A stretch of 64,000 nucleotides of DNA from Fallopia convolvulus (lineage: Eukaryota > Streptophyta > Magnoliopsida > Caryophyllales > Polygonaceae): assembly GCA_964016875.1 (NCBI GenBank), contig OZ024734.1, positions 52,558,622-52,622,621 on the forward strand. Reading direction: 5' to 3'. The notes under the pieces were generated by a model. It saw only the letters and a program-made list of their open reading frames with translations, did not search any database and was not told where the DNA came from. The position numbers and the translations under genes were made by a program. The stretch's first letter is position 1, and each line of letters opens with the position of its first letter. Positions 45,081-56,900 of the stretch are shown piece after piece.

Positions 45081-48000
45081 ATGGCGGATTTCCTCTCCCC
45101 CAAGCTTCTCGACTTCCATTCCATGAACCGTGGAGCTTCTCTTCCGTTCCACGTTTCTCCTCATCTCAGCTTGTATACCGTCTGCCTCTCTCCACCGAAG
45201 CGTCGATCCTCTCCGCCAATCTCCTGCAATCTCTCCTCCCATCCGAATTCGACTTCGAGCTCTCTTCCTCCTCCGATCGCGATCGTCTCCACGACTGGTA
45301 ATTCTCCGGTTTAAGCCATTAGAAGTGCTCAATTTTGTCAAAATTGTTTCCTATGATCCGAAATTCGATTGAATTTCCATTGTCGTGTCTTGTAGAATGC
45401 TTGGACGGTAGCCTTCTTTTTAGATTCGGCGATCCAAGTGAGATTGTTGCGATTGATGAGGATGTGAATGATACTGGTGTTAATGATTCGGATTTACGCG
45501 AGGGTTTAGATGAAGAGGAAAATAAAGTAGGTTCAATTTCTAAGGCGGTCAATCGAGAAAATATTGTTATTAGTTCGGATGATGCTGTGTTGGAACCAAA
45601 TGCAGCTGGAATTAAACCAGTTCACATGGCGGAATTGAAGGATGGAATTGAACAGGATGATTTTGAGACAGTTTCTGTTGGTGTTGAAAAAAAGAAAACT
45701 TCAGCAAGCCTTCTGGAGACAATTACTGATTTTCACAAGGAAAGTCATGTAAATCAGATTAATGATTCAATCACCTCTCCCGAATTAGGTATTGTTGTGG
45801 ATACCAAGACCACTGGTTCCTTTGATGAGGAAGCTCCTGGAGAGATTAATGATGATGATGAATCGATGTATCCAGAAGTCTCTAATGAGCTCCACTTGTC
45901 AAGCAAAGGATGTGATAGCGAAGAATTCATAGAAATAGACAAGAGTAGGTTGAATGTTGATTCTCTAGATAGCTTGGTCCATGCTGTTGGTAGCATTACT
46001 GATGATTATGAAGTTGAATTAATGCCCAAGCATGCAAGGTTAGAGACAGACGTGGCTCTTGGTGAGGAAATAGGTGATGATTTTCCTAGTGAGTTTTTGG
46101 ATGCAGAGAGCTTGGTAAACTCTGTTGTGGTGAGTAGCTTTTCTGTACAGGCTCCTATCTTTATTGAAATTTCTTGTCTAAATATAAATTTCCTTTTGAT
46201 GCCTCTATAGTAAGAAAAAGTGATATGTTCATATGGCACTTGGATTTTTGAAATCGTCGATTCACCACCTAACTTAAAAGCTAAAATGGTTTAAAAATGA
46301 AAATTTGACACTAGATTGCTTTTTTCATGATTGAGTTGATTCTAGGTATAAAATATTTAAAAGTTTATATCATCGCAAACTATTTGACTTTTCATTTTAC
46401 ATCATTATTCCATTTTTTCAGAAAGTCTTCTGGTTGCAAAAAAAATGCATGTAGAAAACTATTTTTCTTTTATATTAGGACTTTTTACTGAAAACTTTCT
46501 TGAGTTTTAAAAGTTCAAGGGGCTTAGTGATAGTTTCAACCACAATGCTACTCTCATGTTTGCATATGGCTATCTAAAATTTGTGTGATGAGTATGTTAA
46601 ACAATGATATAGCATTTGTTAGTGGAGATTAATAAGTAACCTTTTTTTTCTCAGGATATTAGTTACTTGTTGATCATTTTTGTAGGTTGATAATGGTGCT
46701 TGCGATACAGTGTTGCCAAATGAAAGAATTGATAGTGATGTAGCAAGCATTGAGATCTCAGACTCAGGTGTGGAAATTGAACAAACAGATAATGTTGCCA
46801 AGGGGTAATTCTCTTCTTCATTTTGCAAGTACTCATGCGACCTCAAGTTGGTTTCTTTGCTGACATAAATTTATTGACAACATATTATCAATTTTTCTCT
46901 TTTTTATTTAATGTTGCATACATGCTTATCTTAGTACCATATTTTCAATTTCTAATCTCAAATTTACTTGCTGGTTGTTCAATTTGAAAACATCTTTCTT
47001 TTGCTGATTCTATTCCTGTGATTAGTGATGACTTCCTAGAAATTTGATTGTGTTACTGAGTTAAGAAAGTAAAAAGGACCAACAAGGTCTAGTTTCTATG
47101 ATAATTCCTATTATGATTCCAAACACATTTTTGGATATGATTATACATGTCTCAAATAAAATGAACCAGGGGGCATTATGGAGCAATATGTGGGGAAAAA
47201 CTTTGAGGATAGCTGGGATATGGACATCAGAATATGTGATCATTATGCTACATATAGCTTAAATAACAGAGGAGGCGAAATGCCGAAATGTTAGATGTCA
47301 AATGATTATTTGATATATTTGTTATCGTTACAAGCTTTCTGTATCTCTCTTATTTTTCTTATAAGTAGGGAGGAGATACCTAGTCCAACACTTGCTCTTA
47401 CTTCTGGAGTTGCATCTTTGGCATGTCCTTCACAGGTACATGCACAAATTGACTTGAAATTATCACTGTTTCAGTTCTTTGCTTTCAGATATTAAAAGAA
47501 AATATATTTTTTTTACCACATACAAGGTATATTGTGTGAATACACTGTCAAGATGTTAAATTGACTTTTGTTTAGTGCTCTTGTTTTTTAAGGGACTTTT
47601 TGCTTTATTTGTATGATCCATGTTTCTCATTCTGTTGGATAGGACATGACCAGCTTTTTATGGCAGTATTATGTTGCATCACTGATTGGCTTAATCATGC
47701 TATCTTGGGCAATACAATGCAATGGTTTTTTCGTTGTGGATGCTAACTGTCAAGAACAGCTACAATCAATAACAATAATTTGTGCATCAAGACATCAATT
47801 CAGTAGTTCTCAAAACAAAAAACCAACTCTGAACTATGAAAAGTTTCAGAAGGATAGAAATTGTATCACTTACCAACTGCATTCTCTTAATTAGAATTTT
47901 GAAAATGAAGAGATAGAAAATCTACTAGAATTCTGTTTCATCTCAGTGACATTGGCTCATCTCCTTGACAATACAGGCCTAGAATGTCGGGGAGTAACAG

Positions 48001-51000
48001 ACTTCAAATACATCATAATTCAGCATGCATTCATCCTTTTTTTCTGTCCATTTGTCCAATATAAAAAATTCCAAGTTTGTGCCACTTAGACAAGTAAATA
48101 ATTCAAAGATTAATAAATGCCAGGTGTTGACAGGTGTAGAGGATGCTTATCTTATAGCCGGAGAGAAATGGTTCATTGTGGCAAGTAGTGTTGGTCAATG
48201 GTCCTTTGAAGGTGAGATTTCTAACTTATTGTAGGGATGTTTATTACAGCAGAAGAAGTATGCTTCTATTGAAGATCCTTTTCTGGTTATGATCATGTTG
48301 CTTTATCCCTACTAGTTACATTTTTTCTAATTTTCAATCATGCTTGGTTGGATTTCTAAAAAGCAATTTCTGCAAGTGTGCTGTTTTGTCGAAGCTTTTC
48401 ATTTGGGGCTCGCTTGAAAAGCCTTCAGGCTGATTTATTATGTACTCAAATGGCTGTACATTGATATCAAAGTAAACTGGACGTTTGATTCATTTTTAGA
48501 TGCTGAAGTTTGTTTGCATATAATGTTTAACTGGTCAAACGAGTAATACTTGTGAGCAGAGAAAATGCCATTATAAAATAAAAGTTAGATGGAATACAGT
48601 ATCCTCTATCCAATACTCTCTTGTGTAATATTGGATGAGATCAAATTCATCGAACACACATGTTGTATCAACATGAAATCCTGCCTTGAAGTGACATGAT
48701 AATAATGATTATATCTTGTTTTTGTAAGAATTTTTTTGTTGCAAGATCAAAAAAGAAAAGGTGTAGACTTCTTAATGATGAATTGTTGCTTTGGCATTTT
48801 TCTTGAATGATGAATCTTGTACATGCATTTATATGCTACTGTAAATACTCTAGACTTCTGTAACACGTCAAATGTAAACATATTTGTTTTGTTACCTTGA
48901 GTGATTTGAACATGTATTTGTTCCAGTCCTTATATTTTTTCAATCCATACATGCAATGGGTCTTCATATTTTCAGGGATGAAACCAGGACTTTATGCACA
49001 CGAACTCATTCAGAATTTCCAGTCATTAACATTAAATAATGATAGTTGTAAAGCAAATGTCAGAGAGGTTCTGAAACAAAGTGCTGCCACGGTGCAATCT
49101 CCTGGATTAGCTTCAGTTTTAATTGCTCATTTTGATAATAAGGTAACTTTTCCAGGTACCGATATGAATATTGGACATTCTAATTTATTCATATCTTTTT
49201 TTCCTTTTGACTACATGAAATTGGATGTCGGATGTCCAGTTGACCTCCTAAAAAAAGATAGAAATTAATCTGAAGAGCTCACCCTCACAATCATTTTTGA
49301 CATACTTGTGCATACATAATAATTTTGAAGAACTTTTTTTTTATCTAAAGGATTCAATGAGGTTTTAATTTCTAAAAGTTCAAAATTTTCTGGACTCATT
49401 GAAGTAGAAAGCATGGACAACATTAGCACTCACCTTAGATGAAATTGTATAGATGACATGCTCCTATATCTTACCTTGCCCTTTCATGAATTATCAAGCA
49501 AGATAGAATGTATGGTACTGTTCGATCTTCTTATTTTGAAATTATACTGTTTATAGGATACATTCCATTGCATCCAGTTGCACATTTTGAGATGTTTAGT
49601 GCTGCCATTCATTAATTTGATGGGATAAAAATCATGTCATAATTGTCTTCCCTTAAATTTGATACACTAAGGCTACTATTTCATGTCCAAAATGTCCTAA
49701 AACTTGTGGTTGGAAACTTCTGCCAACTACAATGGAAGCTTATAAAAATCATTTCATATTCTTCTTCAGGTCTTACATGTCGCAAACATCGGTGACACAG
49801 GGTTTATTATAATAAGGAATGGGGTTGTTCATAAAAGTTCTTCTCCTATCAATCACGAATTCAATCTTCCAGTACAAATTGGAAGTTCTGATGATCCACT
49901 ACAAGTTGCAGAGGTATTTTAGTGTCAATAACTTTCTATTATAATAACTTTTCATCCATAATCTTGATACTCCCTCCGTTCTATTCTACTTGACACTTTA
50001 GAAAAATTCACACATACTAAGAAATTCATTGAAAATATAAGAAATATTATTGAAAATCCAAAATTTTCTAAATGTAACCAAAAATTAATTACTAATACAT
50101 CCTTAAAACCAATAGATGGAGAGAAAAAAGTCAATATAAACACTTTTCAATACATTAATTAATTAAAGGCTAAAAAATGACAAGTTTTAATCAACAAAAT
50201 TTTAGCACTAAAGTGTCAAGTAGAATAGAACGGATGGAGTATTAGACTAGAAACTAGAATTCCTTATTATCAATTGGAATGTAACTCAGTTCTATTTGCT
50301 TTTCAGGAGCACCAAGTGCATTTAGACGACGGAGATGTAATCATAATGGCAACCGATGGCCTATTTGACAATCTTTATGAGAAGGATATAGCTTCAATTC
50401 TTTCCAAATCGTGGCAAGATAACACGAAGCCAAAGGTGATCGATACTACCACCTTTCGGAAAATATTCATTCAAAATTTGTTAAGAAATGTTTGTTATTT
50501 TGAGTGTTATAGGCAATAATAATATATTGGTGAGTTACGAAGTTTGTTATTTGAATTTGTGCATATTGACTTTTTATATGCAGATTCTCCTTTTTCATTG
50601 GCTATAAATGAAGTGCATAATTATTAATTTAGAAATTTTAAATAAAAATATAATGTTTAGGTTTAATTATTTGATTTCCTTAGTAGCTGTGCCAAATGCT
50701 AAAATGACAATACATTACTAAATGGAGTATGTTATTGCAACAATGTTGCAAAATTTGCTTGTGTCTCTATAGCTAGGTCTCCATTGTAGTTGGTTTCCTG
50801 GACAGACTTCTACTGCATCCAGAATAAGGAAAAGATGGTCTCTTGCATATTCTTGTCTCCATGGCATGTTAAATATAATCTTGATCCTAATTCCTAACCC
50901 TGTTTTCTTATTAAGATTTGTGTTCTTGAAGGCATGAATTTCACTATTCTAAAAGACGGCTAGAGTGTCTAGGCACGCCAAGGCGCTGGGCGGCCCCTCA

Positions 51001-51312
51001 CTACCCAGGGTTTGCCTAGCGTTTTTTAGAACACTTATGAAATTTAATCGGCATATTTGGTTTCAAACCCTGCTTGTGCGAGATACATTGGTAGATGATG
51101 TTATTTGTATATATCTATTCATTTAAAGCTCCAATTCCCTTGTCTTGCAGGAAATAGCAGAACTTCTGGCAACAAGAGCACAAGAGGTGGGAAAGTCGAC
51201 GTCTGCCAGGTGTCCCTTTGCTGACGAAGCTGAGGCAGCTGGATATACAGGATTTACTGGAGGCAAGCTCGATCATGTGACTGTTATTGTCTCACTGGTT
51301 AACAAGCAATAG
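45081..51312 (+). CDS. PP2C-family protein phosphatase with acidic N-terminal extension
   Basis: Exons: 45081-45297, 45396-46129, 46686-46804, 47369-47435, 48124-48211, 48976-49142, 49770-49913, 50307-50435, 51151-51312. All phases agree, giving 608 aa. The N-terminus (MADFLSPKLLDFHSMNRGAS, then Ser/Pro/Arg-rich) looks like a plastid transit peptide. About 300 acidic residues follow. The C-terminal 240 residues are the PP2C domain, closest by memory to Arabidopsis PP2C62 and the photosystem II core phosphatase branch. Visible motifs: GVEDAYL, ANIGDTGF, MATDGLFDNLYEKD, GGKLDHVTVIV. The motif that normally reads VADGVGQWS reads VASSVGQWS, so one metal-binding Asp is absent. The family's SGAALLPHPSK segment before the first motif is also missing. 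A possible extra exon around 47643-47720 was not included. Stowaway and other MITEs sit in introns. Confidence 0.88.
49970..50239. mobile_element. Stowaway MITE in a PP2C intron
   Basis: Ends CTCCCTCCGTTCTATTCTAC and, reversed at the right, CTCCATCCGTTCTATTCTAC. TA duplications on both sides, 270 bp. Same family as the interrupted copy at 36148-36926. Confidence 0.92.
50944..51034. mobile_element. Small MITE in the last PP2C intron
   Basis: Inverted ends TTCTAAAAGACGGCTAG and, reversed, GTTCTAAAAAACGCTAGGC. The interior is GC-rich (GGCGCTGGGCGGCCCC) in an AT-rich intron. About 90 bp; the superfamily is not determined. Confidence 0.5.
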
Positions 51313-53334
51313 AGCCCTCAAGAGTAATACTTTCTTTTCCTCTTCATATTTCCTGGCAATCTCTCCTAAATGTTGTCATTGAGTCAAGTTTAAAATTCAC
51401 TCGTAAGTGTTTAAACAGAGATTGCACAGGAGTTCAGATCAGCAGCTTCCAATACCTTTCAAGGTCAATATCTGGTTAGTTGTAATAAACTGATGAGCCC
51501 AATTTGGGTCGTGTTGTGTATAGTTCAAAATTATCATTAGTTTGACTCGATGTTATGGAATGGATTAAGTTTATAGAATAACAGTAACATCATCAGCATC
51601 AATTAAAAACTTTTACACCTGGGTGATAATACCATATCAGAGAGATCCTCGAGTATTAGCAAAGCAAAACTCTGAAATTGCAACGGTGTACAGTGACGTG
51701 TAACAATTATCATATACTCCTACCAAATTATAACATTTTAGTGTTGGACACAATTATTAAGGATTCCATCCATCCTTAGTGGTAAACCCCTTTAGTGGTA
51801 AACCCCAATTTTAGTGTTGGACGCAGTTTTAGTGTTGGACACAATTATTATGGATTTTTTTTTAACGAGGGACCAATCTTTAGTGGTAAACCCTAGTTTT
51901 AAACTAGTTGGCAAAGCACACAAATCAGATAAACCAGCCTGCGCCAACCAGCTTGACTGACTTGACCCATTAAAATACCCAAATGAAGGAGCGGAAACAA
52001 GGGTCAAACCTAAAACCTCCTAACATTCCTCAGGTCTCCTACCAAGTTAAACACTAAAGATTTTTTTTTTTTTGCAAAATTTTACAATTTGTCAACTATA
52101 CACTTCATTTATAACCAATCAATAAAGAAAATTTGTATAGAAATAGTTAATATGTGCAAATTCAAAAAAAAAAATCGTAACTCACATTTCTTAGCAACTC
52201 TAAAATCGTTATCCGCAACTCTAAAATGACATACATTTCTTAGCAAAATTAAAGAGGTAAAATGACAGTCTTTTCCAATGGAGAAAGTATGTAATGCCCC
52301 ATATAAAACCTTAAAGAGCAAATGTGAAGATTTAATCTCACTTCAACCAACATTACAGTTTTATGAGATCTTTTAATGCACCTAATCTTAGAAACACCAC
52401 CATAACCAGAATGCCGAATTATAAGTTACTTTTCAATAATCAATTACATAGGCACGATTGCAGAAGCTAACATTTTGAACTAAGATTAGTCCACACTCTG
52501 ATTCATATAAAATATACAAGCATGATTTCAGCTTAAGCGAGTTAAACCCACAGAAAAATTACAGACCTTTATTAGGTGTGCTGCCAAAAGCCTTATCGTA
52601 GAGATAATTTACCTTCAAGATCAATATAATCCTCTCATAGTCTTGTGGGGAGATCGATGGCCATTGAAGTTCCTCCAGTTTCTTCCAAAATTTGCATGCT
52701 TTCAAAAATTCATTTGGAGGGAGAACATGCTCTAATAAATTACTCCAACAAGGCTCGATTTACATGACCATATTTTCTTTCCTTCTGAGCTCATGCTAGA
52801 GGTACTTGCATCCGTCATACAATGACTTCATATAATACCTGTAAAAGCAAGTTATTTATTTTAGAAAGGTGCTCTGTAGAAGCAATAGTTTATTAAGGCC
52901 GTCTCCAGTTTTGTCAGTAAGAAGATTGCAATACTACAGAGGACTGAAGTACTGAACAAATCCAAAAGCTGCCTGGAGGAAAAAGAATTTTCTCCCTATT
53001 CACACACATACCTCACATTATCAGCAAGGCTTGGAAGAACCAAAATACAAACTCAATCCCACCCAGAATTTTCTTGGTGATTATTTCCACAGTTTTATTG
53101 GAGTTGCAGTACCCCAATTTTGGCACTAGTATTTGGCTATGTGTGCATGAGAAAGGCACTATAATTCTATTAAACTGGAGTTAGAAGTTAAGTCTCAGAG
53201 CAGGACAAATAGAGATATGTTTTATACTTCATCTCCTTATATAAGAAGGGGACCGGCTGATTTAGTAGTTAAGAGTAGACTATGGGGTAATCGGCATGTC
53301 ACCATATGAAATAGACTATGCAGAAAGCTATTAA
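51313..53334. other. Region between the convergent PP2C and PRP40 genes
   Basis: Holds the PP2C 3' untranslated region and probably the PRP40 3' end. Short repeats 'ttagtggtaaaccc' and 'ttttagtgttggac' recur several times between 51735 and 51900. A TTTTACAG acceptor on the minus strand near 52842, followed by a short frame to a TGA, could be the last PRP40 exon. No independent gene is seen. Confidence 0.4.
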
Positions 53335-53667
53335 GGGCCCGTTTGGTTGTCTATTCCGAAAACGTAAACGGAAAGGAAACGAACCTAGTCTATATTAGTG
53401 TCATGATACATCAATGATAAATTTCCTCTTGTCTTGAGTTACCTCATTTTTCATGAAAAAATGTACCGCAAGTCCCCTTGCGGTAATCAATCCCTTTCCC
53501 TAATTTTAACATGGGGTAAGCAAATCCTCCATTCTCCTCTAACCATTTCCCTTCCCCCTTCTCTAGACCCATTAAAATTTTTTGTTGTCAATGAATTATA
53601 ACACATAAGTGGTCTATATTCGTTTCCTTTCCGTTTACGTTTCCGTGGTTGGAAACCAAACGGACTG
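53335..53667. mobile_element. Tourist-like MITE near the PRP40 3' end
   Basis: Begins GGGCCCGTTTGGTTG after TAA and ends CCAAACGGACTG before TAA. Sub-terminal inverted words 'aacgtaaacggaaaggaaac' and 'gtttcctttccgtttacgtt' pair exactly. It has the same terminal type as the split MITE at 20729/33275. Confidence 0.85.
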
Positions 53668-53952
53668 TAAAAAAGAATCAATATTTTAGTATAATTTTTG
53701 TTAGAAGATAAACTAATGCACACGTCACTTCCATTGTTCTAGGATAATTTCCTTTAAGCTGAACATGCTATTTTTTAGTAGATTTCTAATTTGGGTATGA
53801 CAAATTCCAGGGCTGCAATGTACTGTCATTTGGAAATCTCTTTCACTACTATAGAAGCACAATTTTCAAACTGGTAATTTCCCATCTGAGTAATCGACAA
53901 ACAGAAGAATGAGCTAGAAATCCATATGAAACATCTGAAAGCAAAGACTTAC

Positions 53953-56900
53953 CAACTTCTCCATCTTCAAGCTCCTCGAATTCAGCTCTTTTTTGCGAAC
54001 CATTACGATGCTCTCGCCTATGTCTCTTACGCCTGTCTTCCTTATCAGATTCAGGAGTGTCACGATCCTGTAAACAAACAATACAGATGTCAACACTTCC
54101 ATAGGAACCTAAAAAAAATCACAGAAACAAAACAGACGGAGCTGCTATTTTTTAATGCAGTGTGCACATTTAATCAGCTTAAACACCTCTCTCAACTTTT
54201 TCCGGTCACCACTATGTCTGTGAGAACTTCTAGATCGGTCTTTCCCATGTCTATCTGAACCTGCCTCATCCTCTACACCTTGATTCAACTTATGATGCCT
54301 TTTGTCCTCTCTTCCTCGTCTTTTGTTGTCACTTGAAACAGAAAGATCGTTTGCATCATCTGTGTGATCCTTTCTACTGTGTCTTTCATGTCTTCTATCC
54401 TTTTCTTTTCGTTCTTTTGAAGTCTTCTCTTTCTCTCTTGCCTTTTCTTTCCTTGCCTGCAAAAGGGAGAAATGAAACTCCTTGGTGTACTTTTTCATTT
54501 ACAAATATTCAGAAAAATGTTTTCTAAAGTAACCAGCCAACAGTACGCCCAGTATAAAAATGTTGAAAGACACCATCGCGGAAAGAAAACATGTAGATTT
54601 AATTTTCCTACATCGAAGGGGTGGTAAAGATACTGAGCAAGTCAAAGGTAGAAATGACGATAGGATACTATCTCTAGCTACAGTTAGGTAGGAAGGATGA
54701 TAGGAGGTAGAAAGGGGAATAAGGGCACCGTCTATACCCTTAAATTTGTAATATGAGCATATTTACAGAACTAAGCTCGAGAGAAAATTAGAAAAGGTAA
54801 GATATCCTCCCTCTAATGAATATTTAATCTAATAACAACCTTGCAAAGTTCCATGATGTGAGGGTGAATTCATGGCCAATAAATTTCAGTAAAATCAACT
54901 AAGACAATTTGTAGATCAGGAGGTGCTTGAACATTCTCTCTCTGTATATTGCTGTGATGTGCTTCAATGGCATGGAGAGCTGCAAACATCAATTTTAGCT
55001 TTGACTGCTAACTTGGACTCTTTTGGCTGAGTATACACGAGCATTTCAGGAGTGGGTTTGCTTCCAACATATTCAGAATCAACTATGAGGTATCAGGGAG
55101 GATTAGCCGATAAGGTTTGCAGGACCTAAGATTGAGATCATTTATAAAAAAATGTTTCTCGAGAGTTTGGTAGAGCAAGGCTGGTACTTCTATGAAGTTG
55201 AGCTACATTGGCTCTTTCATTTTCATTTGAATGTTCAGTGTTTTTCTCTTTGGAAACAAAATAAGCTCCTATAAATGCTGAACCACCCAAATGAGCTTCA
55301 TGTCAAACGTAGGCAGAGTAAACCACATAAAACAATGATCAAAATATAACCAAAAAACTAAAAAAAATTAATGGAAAAAAAAAGCCCAGAGCTCATTCAG
55401 CTGCTGATGCTGCAACATTTCTTTTCCCTTTTTCTTTTCATACTTGATAAACAAAATTGTAAAAGCAGACACCTAGAACATCCACAATTACCACCATTAA
55501 CGGACCACATTTTGAGAATAGCACAACAAATAATGCACCAGAAATCAAAATGCAGAACAATAGTATTGCAATCAATAAAATTGAAATGTTCATTCAGTCT
55601 GAATAACCTTTTCCTCCTTCCGCTTCCGCTCATACTTCTCTTTCAATTGCCCGGTGTATTCATCATATATCTGCCTAAGCAAATCCTCATCGCCAATGGA
55701 CCTACAATGCACAAATAAGACAGCGACAATGGAAGTTTTCGCAAGTATACTATAACAAAACAGTGCTATAATTACAGTATACTCAAATTAGAATATAGAA
55801 GCAAAATTGAAGTTCCCCAGTTAAACCTTAGAGCTGAGCTCAAAAAGTCCAAACTATTTGACAGGAAAAGGTCATTATTGGTACGGCTACAAATAATAAA
55901 AAGTCAGGTAGCCGTTACAAGAGGAACAATTCTCCTTGACATGTTTCGAACGGTGATGGCCACAATTGAAGCTTCAGCAGAGATTTTAACCTAGGGTGAG
56001 GACGGTGACAATATGACAAATGTGATTTCCATCCAGGGAACAAAAAAGAAAACTTCCTTTTAGTTAATTTTGTATGGAAGGAAAATCACATGTTTACACC
56101 TAAAGTCACTCTTTCTACATTTCAATTGCCCCCCACTTTGTCTCCAGACACAATCCTCTCTCCACACAGACATTGTTTTAGGGAAAGGGTAGAAGAATTA
56201 TAGTGGACTGAACAAACAGGTTTAGTTTCCAGGGAAAAACAATCTAAGAAGTCAACCCAGATTAGGTTGCAGATGGTTACAGATGATTGAAAGGTAGAGA
56301 CCTTGTCTACACTCTACATGCAACAGAGGGAAAGGTGACAAGAACCATAGTTCTTTAAAAGCAGTGTCAGATTTCAACCCCATGCAGAGGTCATCTTGAA
56401 AGGAGCCATACAAAATATTATAGACTAACTACAAACCAATCAATGAATCTAAAGGCGTACCTGTATTCTTCAGAGTGCTCAAACAGAGACAAAGCTTCCT
56501 CCCATTTTGAATCTGCAGTAATATCCTGCAATGTTGGAAGTAGATCAACAGATGTAGACAAATGCAGAAGTTACCAGTATATAGAATTTTCTGATGTCAG
56601 TAATGAAGGATAAAAGCAAAGCCACCAACCTTAAATGAACATAATAGATTAAAGAATTCGTCACCAAGACGTTTACGCTTCTTTGTTTCTTTGTCTTCCT
56701 TTTCTCTAGCTCTTTGAATTAATTCATCAAAGACTAGCTGCAAACAAAACGAACATACTCTCATACACTAAAGCACAAAGATTGACTGATTGAGACAAGT
56801 TGATATGTGCTTAAGCAATATGAGAAGCAATAGTGAAAGTATTCCAGAGTGGTTTAAGGACTTGCTATACTTTTTAGAAAAAAGCACTTTTTTGGCAAAA

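Noticed and set aside
53487..53723. 78-codon minus-strand frame near the PRP40 3' end
   Set aside because: Lies within the Tourist-like MITE and its border; no PRP40 similarity.
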